From the NCBI RefSeq assembly GCF_001467955.1, contig NZ_LNYR01000031.1, positions 83,064 to 147,063 of the forward strand: a DNA stretch of 64,000 bases, written 5' to 3'. Origin of the DNA: Legionella quateirensis. Its GTDB lineage: Bacteria; Pseudomonadota; Gammaproteobacteria; Legionellales; Legionellaceae. The notes beneath the pieces are model-generated. The model did not search any database. It had not been told where the DNA came from and was given only the letters and a program-made list of their open reading frames with translations. The translations under genes and the position numbers were made by a program. Below are positions 17,266-26,633 of this stretch, piece after piece (positions within the stretch are counted from its first letter, which is position 1; each line of letters begins with the position of its first letter).

Positions 17266-18141
17266 ATGAAAGGTATTATCCTGGCGGGTGGCTCTGGAAC
17301 GAGACTTCATCCCCTTACAAAAGCCATTAGCAAGCATATTATTCCGGTTTATGATAAACCAATGATTTATTACGCCATTTCTACCTTGATGTTGGCAGAT
17401 ATCAGGGAAATACTCATTATTTCTACTGAAGAGCATCTTCCATTGTATCAATTACTATTGGGTGATGGATCTCAGTGGGGCGTTTCATTTTCCTATGTGA
17501 TACAAAATGAACCTAAAGGTATAGCTGAAGCATTTATTTTAGGTGAGACGTTTATTGGAACTGATCCGGTTTGTCTTGTTTTAGGCGATAACATCCATCA
17601 AGGCCGGGGCTTGTCGGAATTATTAAAAAATGCGAAAAATAATTTGAATGGAGCTACTGTATTTGCATACTACGTCGACAAACCGCAGGCTTATGGAGTT
17701 GTTGAATTTAATGACAAGCAACAGGCTATTTCCATAGTAGAAAAACCTTTGGAACCTAAATCCAATTATGCCGTCACCGGTCTGTATTTTTATGATAATC
17801 AGGTGATAGACGTTGCGAAGAGTTTAAAACCTTCTGGAAGAGGTGAGCTCGAAATAACGGACATTAATCAATTTTATTTATACGAAAATAAACTTGATGT
17901 TCAAGTTCTCGGAAGGGGGTTTGTTTGGCTGGATATGGGAACACCAGAAACTCTATTATCAGCAAGTAATTATATACATATGATAGAACAGCGGCAGGGA
18001 TTAAAAATTGGCTGCCCGGAAGAAATAGCCTGGCGAATGAACTTTATAAGTGATGAAGAACTGTTACAGAGAGCGAAGGAATTGAATAAAAGCAGTTATG
18101 GACAATATCTCTCAGGCTTGTTAAATCACAATCGTTATTAA
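17266..18141 (+). CDS. rmlA: Glucose-1-phosphate thymidylyltransferase
   Basis: A 291 aa nucleotidyltransferase that makes dTDP-glucose, the entry point for rhamnose. The N-terminal GIILAGGSGTRLHPLTKAIS (nucleotide binding) is followed by KHIIPVYDKPMIYY, LVLGDNIHQG, VEKPLEPKSNYAVTGLYFYD and WLDMGTPETLL, all standard. Length is normal. It is separated from rmlCDB by the beta-helix gene, pgi and the MITE-like element, a split arrangement. Downstream, a GTG-started reductase gene begins 17 bases after the stop. Confidence 0.96.
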   Translation: MKGIILAGGSGTRLHPLTKAISKHIIPVYDKPMIYYAISTLMLADIREILIISTEEHLPLYQLLLGDGSQWGVSFSYVIQNEPKGIAEAFILGETFIGTDPVCLVLGDNIHQGRGLSELLKNAKNNLNGATVFAYYVDKPQAYGVVEFNDKQQAISIVEKPLEPKSNYAVTGLYFYDNQVIDVAKSLKPSGRGELEITDINQFYLYENKLDVQVLGRGFVWLDMGTPETLLSASNYIHMIEQRQGLKIGCPEEIAWRMNFISDEELLQRAKELNKSSYGQYLSGLLNHNRY

Positions 18142-18158
18142 TTGAATTAGGTTAGATA

Positions 18159-19115
18159 GTGTCCAAAATTTTAATTACAGGTGCTACAGGATTTATAGGG
18201 CGAAGTCTGGTTCCAGCCCTTGTTTCGGCGGGCCATGATGTTCGGTGTGCTGTTTGGCAAAAAGTGGATGGTCTGAACGCGGAACAAGTAGTAATAAATA
18301 AACTGGAAGAACAAATTGATTGGTCTGAAGCACTGGAAGGCATAGATATTGTGGTTCATCTGGCTGCCAGAGTACACATCATGAAGGAAAACGCCCAATC
18401 GTCACTGGATGAATATTGCAAAGTGAACAGTATCGCTACTAAAAATTTTGCAGAGCAGGCAGCCAGGCATCATGTAAAACGCTTTGTTTTTTTAAGTTCC
18501 ATTAAAGTTAATGGCGAATCTACAGATGCTCATTCACCCTTTAGTGAAGAGAGTAAAGTACAGCCCGATGATCCTTATGCTAAAAGCAAATTATATGCAG
18601 AGCACTATTTGCAGGACATTAGTAAACAGACTGGAATGCAAATTGTCATTCTAAGACCGCCGCTAGTTTATGGCCCTGGTGTCAAAGCTAATTTTTTAAA
18701 AATGTTACACATGGTTCAAAGAGGGTGGCCATTACCTTTTGCCAATGTGTCTAATAAAAGAAGTTTCATATACATCGATAATTTGATTTCAGCGATAGTT
18801 TCTGTAATGGAGCATCCTGATGCAGCCAATCAGTTGTATCTCGTTTCTGATAATGATGCATGGTCATTGGCTGAATTATTAACTATTCTATCTGATGAGA
18901 TGAACGTTAATTTAAAACTGTTCCATATTCCAGTTAATTTTCTTGCTTTTATGTTTAAATTGATTGGGTTAAAAAGTTTAAACTCGCGTTTGTTTGGCTC
19001 TCTGGAAGTAAGCAATCATAAGATTAAGTCTCAATTGGGATGGATGCCTCCGGTTACATCACAAGAAGGGTTGAAGATAACTGCAGCATGGTATCGATAT
19101 GATCATAATTCTTAG
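18159..19115 (+). CDS. NAD-dependent nucleotide-sugar epimerase/4-reductase (WbpV/WbpK-like)
   Basis: A 318 aa extended short-chain dehydrogenase. ILITGATGFIGRSLVPALV is the NAD-binding motif, VHLAARVHIMKENA and the catalytic YAKSKLYAE follow. It starts with GTG and its end overlaps the next gene, a WecA/WbpL-like transferase, by 17 bases. In Pseudomonas and Legionella LPS loci this pairing belongs to enzymes reducing UDP-4-keto-6-deoxy-HexNAc to UDP-QuiNAc or UDP-FucNAc, the primer sugar then loaded on the lipid carrier. Quinovosamine is reported in L. pneumophila LPS core. The exact product is inference, and UDP-hexose 4-epimerase is the alternative. Confidence 0.82.
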   Translation: MSKILITGATGFIGRSLVPALVSAGHDVRCAVWQKVDGLNAEQVVINKLEEQIDWSEALEGIDIVVHLAARVHIMKENAQSSLDEYCKVNSIATKNFAEQAARHHVKRFVFLSSIKVNGESTDAHSPFSEESKVQPDDPYAKSKLYAEHYLQDISKQTGMQIVILRPPLVYGPGVKANFLKMLHMVQRGWPLPFANVSNKRSFIYIDNLISAIVSVMEHPDAANQLYLVSDNDAWSLAELLTILSDEMNVNLKLFHIPVNFLAFMFKLIGLKSLNSRLFGSLEVSNHKIKSQLGWMPPVTSQEGLKITAAWYRYDHNS

Positions 19116-20103
19116 TAGCATTGTTTTATTGCTCTCTTATGCCTGTACCAAATTATTTTGTAAGTTTGCGCAAAATTCAAAACTGATCGACAGACCTAAT
19201 GACAGAACCTTACATTTAAAGCCTACGATTCGTGGAGGTGGTTTGGTCTTCATTGGATTGGCCGTAATTTCTCTACCCTATTTATGTTATTTAAATGCTG
19301 TATCCCTTGGGGATTGGACTGGTTTGCTGATTGGAGTGATTCTTTTAGCTGCAATTAGCTTTTTAGACGATCTGAATCATTTATCTGTAACGATTCGGTT
19401 TGCAGTGCAATGTATTGTGGCTTTAATTATTTCAATATTTTTAAGGCCTGAAAAACTCGAATTCATATTTTTCTCTTTGAGCAATCAATATGTTGTTTTT
19501 ATTTTAATTTTCTTTACGGTGATCTGGGCTATCAATCATTTTAATTTTATGGATGGACTGGATGGCTTTTGTGCCTTGCAAGCAATCTTTTTATTAGGTT
19601 CTTATTTTATTTTATTTAACTTTTATCAGGCTGCTGTATATCAAGATTTTTGTTTTATTCTGATAACCTGCTTATTTGCATTTTTAGTATTTAACTTTCC
19701 TCCTGCCAAGTTATTTATGGGTGATATTGGTAGTGCTTCATTAGGACTCATTATTTTTTCTTTAGCATTGATTGGACAGCAAAGGTTTCAGATTCCTCTA
19801 TTATATTGGTTTTTATTGAATGGGTTGTTCCTTTTTGATTCGACGATTACTTTAGTACGAAGGATAGCCAATAAGGAACGCTGGTTTGCCCCACATAGGA
19901 AACATGCTTATCAGCGATTAAAGCAATTGGGTTTGGATACTCGTATAATATTATTAGGACAGATGATAATAAATGGCATCATAGGGTATTTGGTTTTGTG
20001 CGTACTAAATAACAGCATCAATGCGGTGTTAGCGACATCATTAGTATTGTGTTTATTAATTGTTGTTTATTGTGCGGTTGAAAAGATATATCCCATGAAC
20101 TAG
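19099..20103 (+). CDS. Polyprenyl-phosphate HexNAc-1-phosphate transferase (WecA/WbpL family)
   Basis: A 334 aa polytopic inner-membrane transferase that starts the lipid-linked oligosaccharide on undecaprenyl phosphate. About ten hydrophobic helices are visible. Family motifs are DRPNDRTLH with the following PTIRGGG, the Mg-binding aspartates in SFLDDLNHLS, NHFNFMDGLDG, and FMGDIGSASLG, with a C-terminal HRKHAYQRL basic loop. It is coupled by overlap to the upstream reductase, which would provide its substrate. It ends the second + strand block and is followed by a probable terminator. Among WecA, WbpL and WbcO types, the short length and context favour the WbpL type. Confidence 0.9.
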   Translation: MIIILSSIVLLLSYACTKLFCKFAQNSKLIDRPNDRTLHLKPTIRGGGLVFIGLAVISLPYLCYLNAVSLGDWTGLLIGVILLAAISFLDDLNHLSVTIRFAVQCIVALIISIFLRPEKLEFIFFSLSNQYVVFILIFFTVIWAINHFNFMDGLDGFCALQAIFLLGSYFILFNFYQAAVYQDFCFILITCLFAFLVFNFPPAKLFMGDIGSASLGLIIFSLALIGQQRFQIPLLYWFLLNGLFLFDSTITLVRRIANKERWFAPHRKHAYQRLKQLGLDTRIILLGQMIINGIIGYLVLCVLNNSINAVLATSLVLCLLIVVYCAVEKIYPMN

Positions 20104-20155
20104 GAGCTGTTCCCTTGTGTTTTAGAATATGCGCCAGGATTAGCTCAAGCACAGC

Positions 20156-20217
20156 AATTTAAGTGTGCTTCGATCTGTCAACCGTCTTTGGAAGATGCAC
20201 TTAAATTTTCTTTTAGT
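20156..20217 (+). terminator. Probable rho-independent terminator after the WecA-like gene
   Basis: An inverted repeat pairs AATTTAAGTGTGCTTC (20156-20171) with GAAGATGCACTTAAATT (20191-20207), followed on the + strand by TTCTTTT. One unpaired base interrupts the stem. It lies between two convergent genes and its right arm falls inside the C-terminal codons of the - strand SGNH gene. Confidence 0.5.
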
Positions 20218-21413
20218 TCGCTTACTTCACTTAGATGTTCATTTTCCCAGCGAGATAAGGCTGTTCTGTTGAACTGCAATTCCGAATAAATATTAATGGG
20301 GGTCAAACGAGTTGAGAAATTATTTGTTTGCGATTCATCTTTATTGTTCAGGATGGATGACAAAATCAGATTTCCCAGTTCATTTTTAAAGTGGTACGGA
20401 TCCCAAAACCAGTGCATGGCAGTATGTGTATCTTCTTTTTCGGGAAGTTGTTCTGTCGTAATTGCATTAACTTTATTAAAACCCCACAATTCAAATGGAA
20501 CATTGGGATGATTTTTATTGTGCAGGTCTATCATATCAACCAATTCTTTTTGCCATTGCTCATACAAATTCCATAAACCCAATTGTTTATAGGTTTCCAG
20601 TAGCCGTATGTGCTCTGGTGCAATGACCAGAATTAACTGAGTATTATTTTTTTCACAAATAGCGATGATGTTTTGCATGTACTGCAGCGTGTTAATCTGC
20701 TGTTCTTTATTTGTGAATCCAAATAATTCGTGTGGGGGAGGTAATAAAGAGGATTTGTTAAAACGCTCTGTATAAAGGAAATTGTTTTTATAGCCTTTTA
20801 ATTGATTGACCTGATCTTCTCGATAGTTAAGAACCAATTGTCCATTACTTTGGAATGCATTTTTTTTGTTTTGGCTGCTTATAGTTTCCAAACTTGCCTT
20901 GATGGCATCATAAGAAAGTAAGGTGGTGAAAACATTATTGAGTGCGAGTGGGTTGTTTTTCCCTTGTACATCCACTCTTAAAATGGATTCATCAAAGTCA
21001 TCTCTATTGTTGATGTAGGCATTAAACATAAAAAAATTGACTGCCAGAACCACTTTTTTTACAGGTTTTATGGATTCCGCATGTTGTAGATAACGCATTA
21101 CTTCATAGATATTCGCGCCACTCAAACCCAGATTATAAACTCGGGAATTATTCCAGGCAGGGAATTGTGGATTTAAACCGGTTTCTGCTGTAGATGAACC
21201 GAGGATTAGTACATCGGGTTTGTTCCATTCTACTGCCATGGCTTTTGCCAGCCGAAGATGAGAAGTCACTACAGGTTTTTGGCTGAACCGTTGAATAGGA
21301 AGTGATTTATAAATATTGTAAGGATTGACCAGCCAGTTCAATAAAATAATGATTGAACAGAGTGCAACAAGAAATGAAAGGTAATAAATTGAGAATTTTT
21401 TAAAATAATTCAA
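20178..21413 (-). CDS. SGNH/AlgX-like O-acetyltransferase partner, pair 1
   Basis: A 411 aa protein with one N-terminal membrane anchor (YYLSFLVALCSIIILLNWLV, about residues 12-31) and a periplasmic SGNH-hydrolase-like domain. The nucleophile block is LILGSSTAETGLNPQ (Ser near residue 74) and the Asp-His block is WDPYHFKNELGN near residue 345. Its gene begins 11 bases after the MBOAT gene upstream. In alginate and cell-wall systems such pairs move an acyl group across the membrane (MBOAT) and place it on a polysaccharide (SGNH). I infer O-acetylation of LPS or another surface glycan. The related L. pneumophila lag-1 type acetyltransferase is a different family. Confidence 0.8.
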   Translation of the reverse strand: MNYFKKFSIYYLSFLVALCSIIILLNWLVNPYNIYKSLPIQRFSQKPVVTSHLRLAKAMAVEWNKPDVLILGSSTAETGLNPQFPAWNNSRVYNLGLSGANIYEVMRYLQHAESIKPVKKVVLAVNFFMFNAYINNRDDFDESILRVDVQGKNNPLALNNVFTTLLSYDAIKASLETISSQNKKNAFQSNGQLVLNYREDQVNQLKGYKNNFLYTERFNKSSLLPPPHELFGFTNKEQQINTLQYMQNIIAICEKNNTQLILVIAPEHIRLLETYKQLGLWNLYEQWQKELVDMIDLHNKNHPNVPFELWGFNKVNAITTEQLPEKEDTHTAMHWFWDPYHFKNELGNLILSSILNNKDESQTNNFSTRLTPINIYSELQFNRTALSRWENEHLSEVSELKENLSASSKDG

Positions 21414-21424
21414 TTCGGTTCATC

Positions 21425-22903
21425 CTAGAATTTATAGTATAAAAATTCACTTATATGGCCAAAGGCCAATAAGGATAACAGGGTCATGATGGCACAAAGA
21501 GCCGCATTAAAAGCATTGGGACTCCATTGTAAAAAACGATACGAATAAGGTTCAATTTCTCCAGGATATGTTTCCAAAGCTGGTTTGTATTGATGCAGTA
21601 ATTGTTGCGAGTTTGGGGCTATAAACACAATGAAACTGGTAATGCCTAATAGAACAAATAAATGATTTAATGATGCAGGTGTATAAAGTTGACTCGTTAA
21701 TGAAAAATCAGTACTCACCAGAGACTTTAAAATTTGGTGACTTGTATTGAATGATTCTGCTCGAAAAAATACCCAGGCAAGTGCGACTGCCAGAAATGTT
21801 ATGATACGCGCTATTAACGTATTGATAAAAGTATTAAGGGTAAATAAAGATCCGGAATAGTATTTTTTTAAAGACAGCCATAAATGGTTTATTATCAAAT
21901 AGAAGCCATGCAGCATACCCCAGATAACAAAAGTCCATGCTGCTCCGTGCCAGATTCCTCCAATGATCATAGTAATCATCAGGTTGGTGTATCGGCTGAT
22001 ACTGCCCTTGCGATTACCGCCTAATGGAATATAAATATAATCTCTTAAAAATCGGGACAGAGTCATATGCCAGCGGCGCCAAAAACTAATGATATTATTG
22101 GCCTTATAGGGCGAATTAAAATTCAATGGAAATATAATTCCAAAGATGCGCGCCAGTCCAATAGCCATATCAGAATAGCCAGAGAAGTCAAAATAAAGTT
22201 GAAAGGAATAAGAAAAAGTTCCGCACCATCCTTCTACAAAGGTCACGGGACCTTTTGACGCAGCATCAAACAGAGTATTGGCATAAGGAGCTAATGAATC
22301 CGCGATCATGGTTTTTTTAAATAAACCGATGGAAAACAGAGTCAGGCCTATTGATATGTTTTCCCAACTGAGCATTTTTTTCTGATCAAATTGCGGCATT
22401 ATTTCTCGATGATGCAGTATTGGACCAGCCATCAAATGAGGGAAAAAAGTTACAAACAAACCATAGTTTCCCAATTTGGGAGGTTGGATCTGTTTTCGAT
22501 AGCAATCAGTTAGATAGGCGATTTGGGTAAAGGTAAAAAAGGAAATACCCAATGGTAAATCCCCATTCAATAACTCCATTGGCTGGTTGAATATAAAATA
22601 CAAATTGGATATTAAAAATTGACTGTATTTAAAATAGATAAGCAGAGACAGATCTCCGAAAACACCTAATAAATAAAATATTTTATTGTTTCGCATCATA
22701 AGCAAACTGATGCAGAAATTAAATCCAATTGAACCAAGTAATAATGGCAGATACAAAGGATTCCAATACCCATAAAAAATTATTGAAGCGACAAACAGAT
22801 AGAAAATTGAGTGGGTGCCTTTGAATAAGGTTTGCAAAACAAGAAACAGGGTAAAGGTAATCGGCAGAAAAATAAGTAAAAATGAGTAGGAATTAAAGAG
22901 CAT
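21425..22903 (-). CDS. MBOAT O-acyltransferase, pair 1 (AlgI-like)
   Basis: A 492 aa polytopic inner-membrane acyltransferase. Signature elements are SFWRRWHMTLSRFLRDYIYI with PLGGNRKG and the presumed catalytic histidine in GGIWHGAAWTFVIWG (near residue 320). YFDFSGYSDMAIGLAR and PHLMAGPILHH are also conserved in AlgI/PatA relatives. Together with the following SGNH gene it forms a two-component acyl transfer system. It is transcribed away from the 422-base spacer that precedes the second + strand nonulosonic acid module. Two other MBOAT genes in the window (43836 and 52660) share these motifs. Confidence 0.92.
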   Translation of the reverse strand: MLFNSYSFLLIFLPITFTLFLVLQTLFKGTHSIFYLFVASIIFYGYWNPLYLPLLLGSIGFNFCISLLMMRNNKIFYLLGVFGDLSLLIYFKYSQFLISNLYFIFNQPMELLNGDLPLGISFFTFTQIAYLTDCYRKQIQPPKLGNYGLFVTFFPHLMAGPILHHREIMPQFDQKKMLSWENISIGLTLFSIGLFKKTMIADSLAPYANTLFDAASKGPVTFVEGWCGTFSYSFQLYFDFSGYSDMAIGLARIFGIIFPLNFNSPYKANNIISFWRRWHMTLSRFLRDYIYIPLGGNRKGSISRYTNLMITMIIGGIWHGAAWTFVIWGMLHGFYLIINHLWLSLKKYYSGSLFTLNTFINTLIARIITFLAVALAWVFFRAESFNTSHQILKSLVSTDFSLTSQLYTPASLNHLFVLLGITSFIVFIAPNSQQLLHQYKPALETYPGEIEPYSYRFLQWSPNAFNAALCAIMTLLSLLAFGHISEFLYYKF

Positions 22904-23325
22904 TATTTTAAATCAACTATTATTATGGTGCCTGATAGAGCGGATTATACAGCGTTGTACTTTCAACACAAAATTAACCTTGATAATCCATATATGGTGT
23001 TACAAATGACCGAGGTAAAAGGCTAAGGTATCCCCACAAAATTTGAACAGGCAATTTAGCGCATAGCATGCCTAATAACAGATCCATCCTCGTCTTTGCG
23101 AGCGCAGCAATCAAGAGTCCTACTTCAATTGCTTCTCTGCGCTCTTTATGACGAAGTTTAATAGACTAATTTATCTATTGTATGAGCATCGAAAGTCTGT
23201 TCACTTTTTGTAATGATGAATTAGGTAATAGGGATACAACTTGATTTGACTCACCTGAACTAGAGAAAAAATAGATGTTGTGCCAAATTGATGGACCTGT
23301 CTTTACAATATTTTGAATTCATGAA
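22904..23325. repeat. Divergent spacer with TTGCGAGCG-type palindromic repeat
   Basis: No gene is seen between these divergent genes, so the spacer should hold promoters for both, but I cannot place them with confidence. At 23091-23153 lies an imperfect inverted repeat: CGTCTTTGCGAGCGCAGCAA at the left and TTGCTTCTCTGCGCTCTTTA then TGACG at the right. It resembles the dispersed palindromes with TGCGAGCG ends found in many gammaproteobacteria and looks like a degenerate copy. Confidence 0.45.
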
Positions 23326-25074
23326 ATGATGCCAAAAGATTTTTGGATTAATAAATGCAAAAGACTTATGAATAATTTAGAAAAGGATTCTACTACAAAT
23401 ATATTATTTGTATCTCAACGGTTATCTGATTTTGTCGAAATGCGCAGGGCAGCGGTTGGTTTAAAAAAGTACGGTTATAGATGCATCATGCTTTTTTGTG
23501 GTGTTGGATCTCAAGTTCACGATAACATTGTGATTCAGGAAATAGACAATAGCATTAGTGCCGGTGAGTTTGATAATAAAATAATTTATAACGAAGTTTC
23601 TATTAATTTCAATACATTAGCTCAGAAAATAGTGCGTTTTTTCAATTTTAATAGAGTGGAACTTGAACCAAAAGCGCTACCTGAAATACCAACAGAGCTC
23701 ATCAACGAATTAAACACAGAAATCCAGGAAAAGCAACCTGAAAGTGAGCCGTTGAGATGGTATAAAAAACTAAAGATCGTTCAATTTTTTCATAGAAATT
23801 ATCAGAGAAATTATAGAATTGTTAAATATAAGTTCAGGTCTCTGAAATCGGCCTACAGAATTGCGAATCATTACAAAGCAAAAATAAAAATAAAAACCAA
23901 GGCGTGGATAATCAGATCGGTTTCTTTTCTGAATCAATTATTTTTTTCACCCTACTATGTAATACCACTCAGTTATAAAGTGAACTATAAACGGTTTTGT
24001 GAACTTCTGACAAAGCATCAGATTAATTTAATTATTTTACCTGAAGATATTGTAGGAAAAATAACTCCGGTACTTATAAAAGCAGGCCATAACAATAAAA
24101 TTCCAAGTATGGTTTTACCTTATACCATCTGTAATCAATCCGAAGCCTTCCAGGCCTTAAAAGAACGTGATGAATTGAGTATAAACAGTAAGTTGATTAA
24201 TAAGGTTCTGGGTATCCTCTTTAAATCCTGGGTCATGAAAGATGAACAACATGCAGTGCTTCGACTTCCTGCCCCTCATGTTCTTGGTCATCTTTTCATA
24301 CGAAGTTCACCGCCAGATCCATGGATGATGAACAGTGGCTATGCAAATGTCATTGCAATCGAAAATGAACAAATGTTTCAATATTATCGAAAGAGTGGAA
24401 TTCCTGCTTCTAAAATGAAAATTACCGGGGCATGTTATGATGACAATTTGGCGGGCTATTATCTGGATAAGGAAAATCAGCGAGCCAAATTATACAAACA
24501 ACTTGATATTCACAGCGACAAGCCATTGTTTTTAATCGGTGGTTTTCCAAATCAAATTGTTGGAAATCCTCCTGGGTTTGATTTTAAAGACGCTGAAGAC
24601 GCAGTGAATTTCATTACTGAATGTGTTGATAGATTTAAAAATGATTATGAGCTGGTGTTCCGACCACATCCTAATTATTTAGAACTTTCCAAATTGTTTG
24701 CCAAAAAGAATATCCTGGTTACGGACATAGACACAGCACGGTTAGTCGCTGTGTCTGATGTATATCTGGCTTTTGCTTCCGCGACCATACGCTGGGCAAT
24801 TTCTTGTGGAGTGCCAACAATTAATTATGATATGTTTTATTATGATTTCTCTGATTACAAGCATGTTAATGGGGTGCTAAACGCTTGCACCCAAGATGAA
24901 TTTAAAACAGCGATTCAACGTATGAGTGATCCTGACGAATATCTGAATCTAAAAAATCATTTGGAAGTAGAAAAAATGCAATGGGGTAATCTGGATGGCC
25001 AATCTATTCATCGTATTAATGGGTTGGTCAAAGAATTGGTTCAACTTAAAAAAGTTCGTCGCAAGGCTTCTTGA
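23326..25074 (+). CDS. GT-B-like surface carbohydrate biosynthesis protein, paralogue 2
   Basis: A 582 aa protein, the longest of the three paralogues. N-terminal TTNILFVSQRLSDFVEMRRA suggests a GT-B Rossmann start, a basic aromatic stretch occupies about residues 145-215, and the C-terminal half repeats the family blocks: DPWMMNSGYANVIAIENE, MKITGACYDD, FRPHPNYLE (His-Pro motif) and FASATIRWAISCGVPTINYD. It opens the second + strand module and is followed directly by a Gfo/Idh oxidoreductase. I infer a sugar transferase acting on the surface polymer. Donor and acceptor cannot be read from sequence. Confidence 0.75.
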   Translation: MMPKDFWINKCKRLMNNLEKDSTTNILFVSQRLSDFVEMRRAAVGLKKYGYRCIMLFCGVGSQVHDNIVIQEIDNSISAGEFDNKIIYNEVSINFNTLAQKIVRFFNFNRVELEPKALPEIPTELINELNTEIQEKQPESEPLRWYKKLKIVQFFHRNYQRNYRIVKYKFRSLKSAYRIANHYKAKIKIKTKAWIIRSVSFLNQLFFSPYYVIPLSYKVNYKRFCELLTKHQINLIILPEDIVGKITPVLIKAGHNNKIPSMVLPYTICNQSEAFQALKERDELSINSKLINKVLGILFKSWVMKDEQHAVLRLPAPHVLGHLFIRSSPPDPWMMNSGYANVIAIENEQMFQYYRKSGIPASKMKITGACYDDNLAGYYLDKENQRAKLYKQLDIHSDKPLFLIGGFPNQIVGNPPGFDFKDAEDAVNFITECVDRFKNDYELVFRPHPNYLELSKLFAKKNILVTDIDTARLVAVSDVYLAFASATIRWAISCGVPTINYDMFYYDFSDYKHVNGVLNACTQDEFKTAIQRMSDPDEYLNLKNHLEVEKMQWGNLDGQSIHRINGLVKELVQLKKVRRKAS

Positions 25075-25094
25075 GTATTTTAATAAGGTTAATT

Positions 25095-26042
25095 ATGCAC
25101 GATTTAAACATAGCAGTTATTGGCGCTGGAAAAATGGGGCGAGAGCACATTAAAGCATTTCAGGCAATTCCAGGAGTTAAGGTTACAGGATTATTAAGCA
25201 GAACATTTGAAAAAGCGGAAGCTTTGGCTAAAGAATTCAATATTTCTTGTGTTGCTGAATCTATTGATGAACTGTACCAAAAAACAAAGGCTGATTTGGT
25301 AGTCGTTGCTGTTCCTGAGCTTGAAGCAAACCAGGTTTCTAAAAAGTGCTTTCAGTATAATTGGGCCGTTTTGCTGGAAAAACCTGCTGGTTATGATCTG
25401 AGAGACGCTCACGATATTGCTGAAGCCGCATTAACAACAAGTAAGCCAGTATATGTTGGATTTAACCGACGATTTTACGCAAGCGCAATGACCATTCTTG
25501 ATGATTTGAATTCTCGAAAGGATGATGGAAGATACATCCATATACAAGATCAACAAAGTTATGCCGAGGCACGCGCATGCAATCACCCAGAGCAAGTAGT
25601 ACAGAAATTCATGTATGCTAATTCAATTCATACTATTGATTTAATTCGTTATTTTGCTCGTGGTGAAGTCACTAAAGTGGTGCCCGTACTTCCCTGGAAA
25701 AAAGAAGATACTCAGATTTTTATTAGTTATGTTGAGTTTGATAGCGGGGATAAAGCATTATATGAATGTATTTGGAAAGGCCCCGGGCCATGGGCTTGCG
25801 CTGTCAGTACGCCACATAAACGCTGGACCATGCAACCACTTGAAAAAGCAAGATATCAAAATGCTAACGAACGAGTCGTACATGAAGTTGCTTTGGATGA
25901 TACGGATCAACAGTATAAAGCCGGTTTTTATAAACAAGCCTTAGAAGTATGTAACGGAGTCCGAGGTTTACCCAATCAAGCTATCACTTTGCAGGACAGT
26001 TTAAAGACTATGGAATTAATCCATCAGATGTATGGAGTTTAA
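25095..26042 (+). CDS. Gfo/Idh/MocA-family oxidoreductase 1
   Basis: A 315 aa NAD(P)-dependent oxidoreductase. The N-terminal NIAVIGAGKMGREHIKAF is the dinucleotide-binding fold, LLEKPAGYDL carries the family EKP motif, and GFNRRFYAS and NSIHTIDLIRYF follow, the latter with the expected catalytic His. I start at the ATG after AATAAGG. An in-frame TTG 24 bases upstream overlaps the preceding stop. It resembles the enzyme at 40849-41796, sharing NRRFYAS and a PLEK/PVEK segment near the C-terminus, so the two probably act on similar sugars. The reaction is likely oxidation or reduction of a nucleotide or CMP-linked sugar (inference). Confidence 0.82.
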   Translation: MHDLNIAVIGAGKMGREHIKAFQAIPGVKVTGLLSRTFEKAEALAKEFNISCVAESIDELYQKTKADLVVVAVPELEANQVSKKCFQYNWAVLLEKPAGYDLRDAHDIAEAALTTSKPVYVGFNRRFYASAMTILDDLNSRKDDGRYIHIQDQQSYAEARACNHPEQVVQKFMYANSIHTIDLIRYFARGEVTKVVPVLPWKKEDTQIFISYVEFDSGDKALYECIWKGPGPWACAVSTPHKRWTMQPLEKARYQNANERVVHEVALDDTDQQYKAGFYKQALEVCNGVRGLPNQAITLQDSLKTMELIHQMYGV

Positions 26043-26633
26043 TTGAAGTAAGAACAGCTTATTGTGCTGGATCTTACAGTCAACCAAAAAGACCGTTAGT
26101 AATTTTGGGAGTTTTATTGAGCAGATCATTATTTTTGATTCGAATATACCGCAGCGAATTGAATAATAATGAAACCTGGTTTCAATTCATCGCTAAATAT
26201 TTTTACATAAGTTTTAGTAGGGCTTTTTGACAATTTCGATTTCGACGTCCCGCGACTTGTTCGCGGGATCCAGTTCGATCCTGATGAAAACATTATGTTT
26301 GTTAATGATACTGAATCTCTGGATCCCGCGAACAAGTTACAGGACGTTGGGAATAATTTGATGAATTGTCAACATACCCTAATGATTTTGATAAAAATAT
26401 GAAATATACTTCATCAAAGTAATTTTGTGCTGATATACAGGTTTATAGCAGGACATTTTCAGTGAATAAAATTCGGCGTTCAGAGCCTTGTTCACGGAGT
26501 CCAGTAATAGTTGAATTATTAAGATTAAGCTGGAATATCATTTTTAAAATATAGTGTTCAAATACATAAATGATGCGATTTGTAAAACGCATCGACATAC
26601 AGTGGATATAGAATTTTTTGGAGAGTCAATGTA
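26043..26633. repeat. Gene-free spacer with 29-bp inverted repeat element
   Basis: This 591-base spacer has no credible gene; a 68-codon reverse frame follows the repeat and is discounted. The main feature is an inverted repeat: GACGTCCCGCGACTTGTTCG and onward to CCAG at 26244-26273, matched by CTGG to CAAGTTACAGGACGT at 26319-26346, about 100 bases end to end. Half-copies of the CCCGCGAACAAGT motif read in both directions, and a degenerate GAGCCTTGTTCACGGAGTCCAG appears at about 26480-26501. It is MITE-like. The promoter for the amidotransferase gene should lie after 26400 in the AT-rich part. Confidence 0.55.

Noticed and set aside
20178..22903. lag-1 O-acetyltransferase
   Set aside because: The proteins are an MBOAT plus SGNH pair with AlgI/AlgX-type motifs, not the Lag-1 acyltransferase-3 family.
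26129..26335. 68-codon reverse-strand gene
   Set aside because: It coincides with the inverted repeat and has no start signal or domain.
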